From assembly GCF_910592395.1 (NCBI RefSeq), contig NC_088322.1:5143431-5207430 (forward strand): a stretch of 64,000 nucleotides of DNA, given 5' to 3'. Every line of letters starts with the position of its first letter. The first letter of the stretch is position 1. A program made the position numbers and the translations under genes. Below are positions 62,001 to 64,000 of the stretch, piece by piece. The notes beneath the pieces are model-generated. The model had not been told where the DNA came from and did no database searches. It saw only the letters and a program-made list of their open reading frames with translations. The stretch is from Lineus longissimus (Eukaryota; Nemertea; Pilidiophora; Heteronemertea; Lineidae).

Positions 62001-64000
62001 AAATTGTGGTCTCAGTTTGTCTAATCGGTCATCTCGACTCTGTATAACCAAAATGAGCGTGATCGGTCGCGACGAGCGCCATCACCGACTGACTTTCATC
62101 GCCAGTAGTGTAATATCGCTAGTCGAATGACAACTTCTCATCGCAGAATCTAGAAATTGCCGTCTCAGTTTGTGCAATCGGCCATCTTGACTCTGTATAA
62201 CCAAAATGAGCGTGATCGGTCGCGACGAGCGCCATCACCGACCGACTTTCATCGCCAGTAGTGTAATATCGCAAATCGAATGACAGCTTCTCATCGCAGA
62301 ATCTCAAAATTGCCGTCTAAGTTTGTCTAATCGGTCATCTTGACTCTGTATAACCAAAAGGAGCGTGACCGGTCGCGACGAACGCCATCGCCGCTGACTT
62401 TCATCGCCAGTAGTGTAATATCGCTATCGAATGACGACTTATCATCGCAGAATTTCGAAATTGTGGTCTCAGTTTGTCCAATCGGTCATCTCCACTCTGT
62501 ATAACCAAAATGAGCGTGATCGGTCGCCACGAGCGCCATCACCGACAGACTTTCATCGCCAGTAGCGTAATATTGCTAGTCAAATGACAACTTCTCATCG
62601 CAGAATCTCGAAATTGCTGTCTCAGTTTGTCCAATCGGTCATCTTGACTCTGTATAGCCAAAATTAGCGTGATCGGTTGCGACGAGCGCCATCGCCGATC
62701 GACTTATATCGCCAGTAGTGTAATATCGCTAGTCAAATGACAACTTATCATCGCAGAATCTCGAAATTGCGGTGTCACTTTGTACAATCGGGCACTTCTA
62801 CTCTAAAAAACAAAAATTAGCGGAATTGATCACGACGAGCGCCATCACCGACTGACTTTCATCGCCAGTAGTGTAATATCGCTAGTCGAAAGACAACTTC
62901 TCATCGCAGAATCTGGAAATTGCGGTCTCAGTTTGTCCAATCGGTCATCTTGTCTCTGTATGACCAAAATGAGTGTGATCGGTCCCAACAAGCGCCATCG
63001 CCGATCGAATTTCTTCGCCAGTAGTGTAATATTGCTAGTCGAATGACAACTTCTCATCGCAGAATCTCGAAATTGCTGTTTCAGTTTGTCCAATCGGTCA
63101 TCTCCACTCTGTATTACCAAAATGAGCGTGATCGGTCGCGACGAGCGCCATCACCGACCGACTTATATCGCCAGTAGTGTAATATTGCTAGTCGAATGAC
63201 AACTTCTCATCGCAGAATCTCGAAATTGCTGTCTCAGTTTGTCCAATCGGTCATCTCCACTCTGTATAACCAAAATGAGCGTGATCGGTCGCGACGAGCG
63301 CCATCACCGACCGACTTATATCGCCAGTAGTGTAATATTGCTAGTCGAATGACAACTTCTCATCGCAGAATCTCGAAATTGCTGTCTCAGTTTGTCCAAT
63401 CGGTCATCTCCACTCTGTATAACCAAAATGAGCGTGATCGGTCGCCACGAGCGCCATCACGGACCGATTTTCATCGCCAGTAGTGTAATATTGCTAGTCA
63501 AATGACAACTTCTCATCGCAGAATCTCGAAATTGCTGTCTCAGTTTGTCTAATCGGTCATCTTGACTCTGTATAGCCAAAATTAGCGTGATCGGTTGCGA
63601 CGAGCGCCATCGCCGATCGACTTATATCGCCAGTAGTGTAATATCGCTAGTCGAATGACAACTTATCATCGCAGAATCTCGAAATTGTGGTGTCACTTTG
63701 TACAATCGGGCACTTCTACTCTAAAAAACAAAAATTAACGGAATTGATCACGACGAGCGCCATCACCGACTGACTTTCATCGCCAGTAGTGTAATATCGC
63801 TAGTCGAAAGACAACTTCTCATCGCAGAATCTGGAAATTGCGGTCTCAGTTTGTCCAATCGGTCATCTCCACTCTGTATAACCAAAATGAGCGTGATCGG
63901 TCGCCACGAGCGCCATCACCGACCGACTTTCATCGCCAGTAGTGTAATATTGCTAGTCGAATGACAAATTCTCATCGCAGAATCTCGAAATTGCTGTCTC
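56089..64000 (+). repeat. 8,636-bp macro-repeat, copy 2 (7,912 bp, cut by window end)
   Basis: This is the second copy of 47,453-56,088 and is still matching at base 64,000 (equivalent to 55,364). It has changes against copy 1 such as TGACTCTGTATAACC for TGACTCTATATAACC near 56,461 and CATCGCCAGTTG for CATCGTTAGTTG near 57,288. It also has a cluster of one-base indels at 57.5-58.3 kb that cancel out, leaving the offset unchanged. Confidence 0.92.
59059..59291 (+). repeat. Collapsed dimer of 233 bp, copy 2
   Basis: This is the identical structure to 50,423-50,655, exactly 8,636 bp later. It confirms that the deletion predates the macro-repeat duplication. Confidence 0.87.

Larger units (their letters stand above)
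1..64000 (+). repeat. 153-bp tandem satellite array filling the window
   Basis: Every part of the window outside the N gap is made of one unit of about 153 bp in the same orientation. Successive anchors (the base before ACTCTGTATAACC or its variants) fall at 2, 155, 308, 461, 614, 766, 918 and 1071, and again at 46139, 46292, 46445, 46598 and 46751. Two variants are 152 bp, one with GCTATTGAATG and one with GCGATATCGCTACCGACC. I found no inverted monomer, no inserted foreign sequence and no unique DNA. The array enters and leaves the window mid-structure, so its true size is larger. This is a eukaryotic satellite. I do not recognise the family and cannot assign a species. A centromeric role is possible but is not shown by sequence alone. 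Confidence 0.98.

Noticed and set aside
339-63120. Over one hundred short open frames (60-139 codons) on both strands
   Set aside because: They repeat the same 51-residue words, occur in several frames of both strands over the same DNA, start and stop at fixed monomer positions, and differ by the same random changes as the DNA. No frame passes more than about three monomers. They follow from a repeat length divisible by 3.
1-64000. A giant repeat protein gene with 51-residue repeats
   Set aside because: Every frame has at least one in-frame stop in nearly every monomer, and the 152-bp and truncated monomers shift frame repeatedly.
1-64000. CRISPR array
   Set aside because: The repeats are adjacent without unique spacers and the unit is 153 bp; all parts of each unit are related to all others.
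1-64000. Ribosomal DNA spacer, tRNA or snRNA repeats
   Set aside because: I see no rRNA-like stretch, no tRNA A-box/B-box pair with cloverleaf, and no gene between monomers; the array is simple satellite throughout.
1-64000. Transposon ends or insertion in the array
   Set aside because: Phase breaks are explained by small deletions or insertions of monomer sequence; no target-site duplications, terminal repeats or foreign DNA were found.
1-64000. Promoter-like TATA motifs such as CTGTATAACC or CTTATATC
   Set aside because: They recur in nearly every monomer as part of the repeat and have no gene downstream; calling them promoters would not be supportable.

Overview
The whole 64-kb window is one uninterrupted tandem satellite array. 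I see no protein-coding gene, RNA gene, transposon, CRISPR array or single-copy DNA in it. The unit is about 153 bp (152 bp in two common variants), always head-to-tail in one orientation. Anchoring each monomer on its ACTCTGTATAACC block gives starts at 2, 155, 308, 461, 614, 766, 918 and 1071, and the same rhythm continues to base 64,000, so there are roughly 415-420 monomers. By hand count the consensus is about 48% G+C with about 15 CpG sites per monomer. An array this size with nested higher-order repeats (HORs) points to eukaryotic heterochromatin, either centromeric, pericentromeric or subtelomeric. A run of exactly 100 Ns (39,184-39,283) is the usual placeholder for a scaffold gap of unknown size. 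I cannot name the species.

Layout. 1-15,110: a mixed monomer set organised as a tandem duplication of about 4.65 kb (5,410-10,064 and 10,065-14,719), with a nested 459-bp duplication at its joint. 15,110-23,990: blocks repeating at 2,736, 2,889 and 4,565 bp, ending in three tandem copies of a 762-bp five-monomer unit. 23,990-37,660: 762-bp-related higher-order structure with repeats at 3,048 bp (4 x 762) and 2,591 bp. 37,660-39,183: monomers of the first family again, running into the N gap. 39,284-46,190: three copies of a 15-monomer, about 2,295-bp HOR. 46,139-47,452: dimers and transition. 47,453-64,000: a macro-repeat of 8,636 bp, one full copy and 92% of a second, running off the window.

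The many short open frames arise because 153 is divisible by 3. Each frame therefore stays in register from one monomer to the next until it meets a stop that recurs once per monomer. Where that stop is mutated, the frame runs through two or three monomers (longest 139 codons). These frames occur on both strands and repeat the same 51-residue word, so I annotate none of them as genes.

The most interesting content is the record of satellite evolution: nested HORs from 306 bp to 8.6 kb, datable crossover junctions, deletion-marked monomers copied into several HOR units, and diversity dominated by C/T and G/A changes at CpG. Boundaries are hand-placed by comparing phase anchors and diagnostic variants; most are good to tens of bases.
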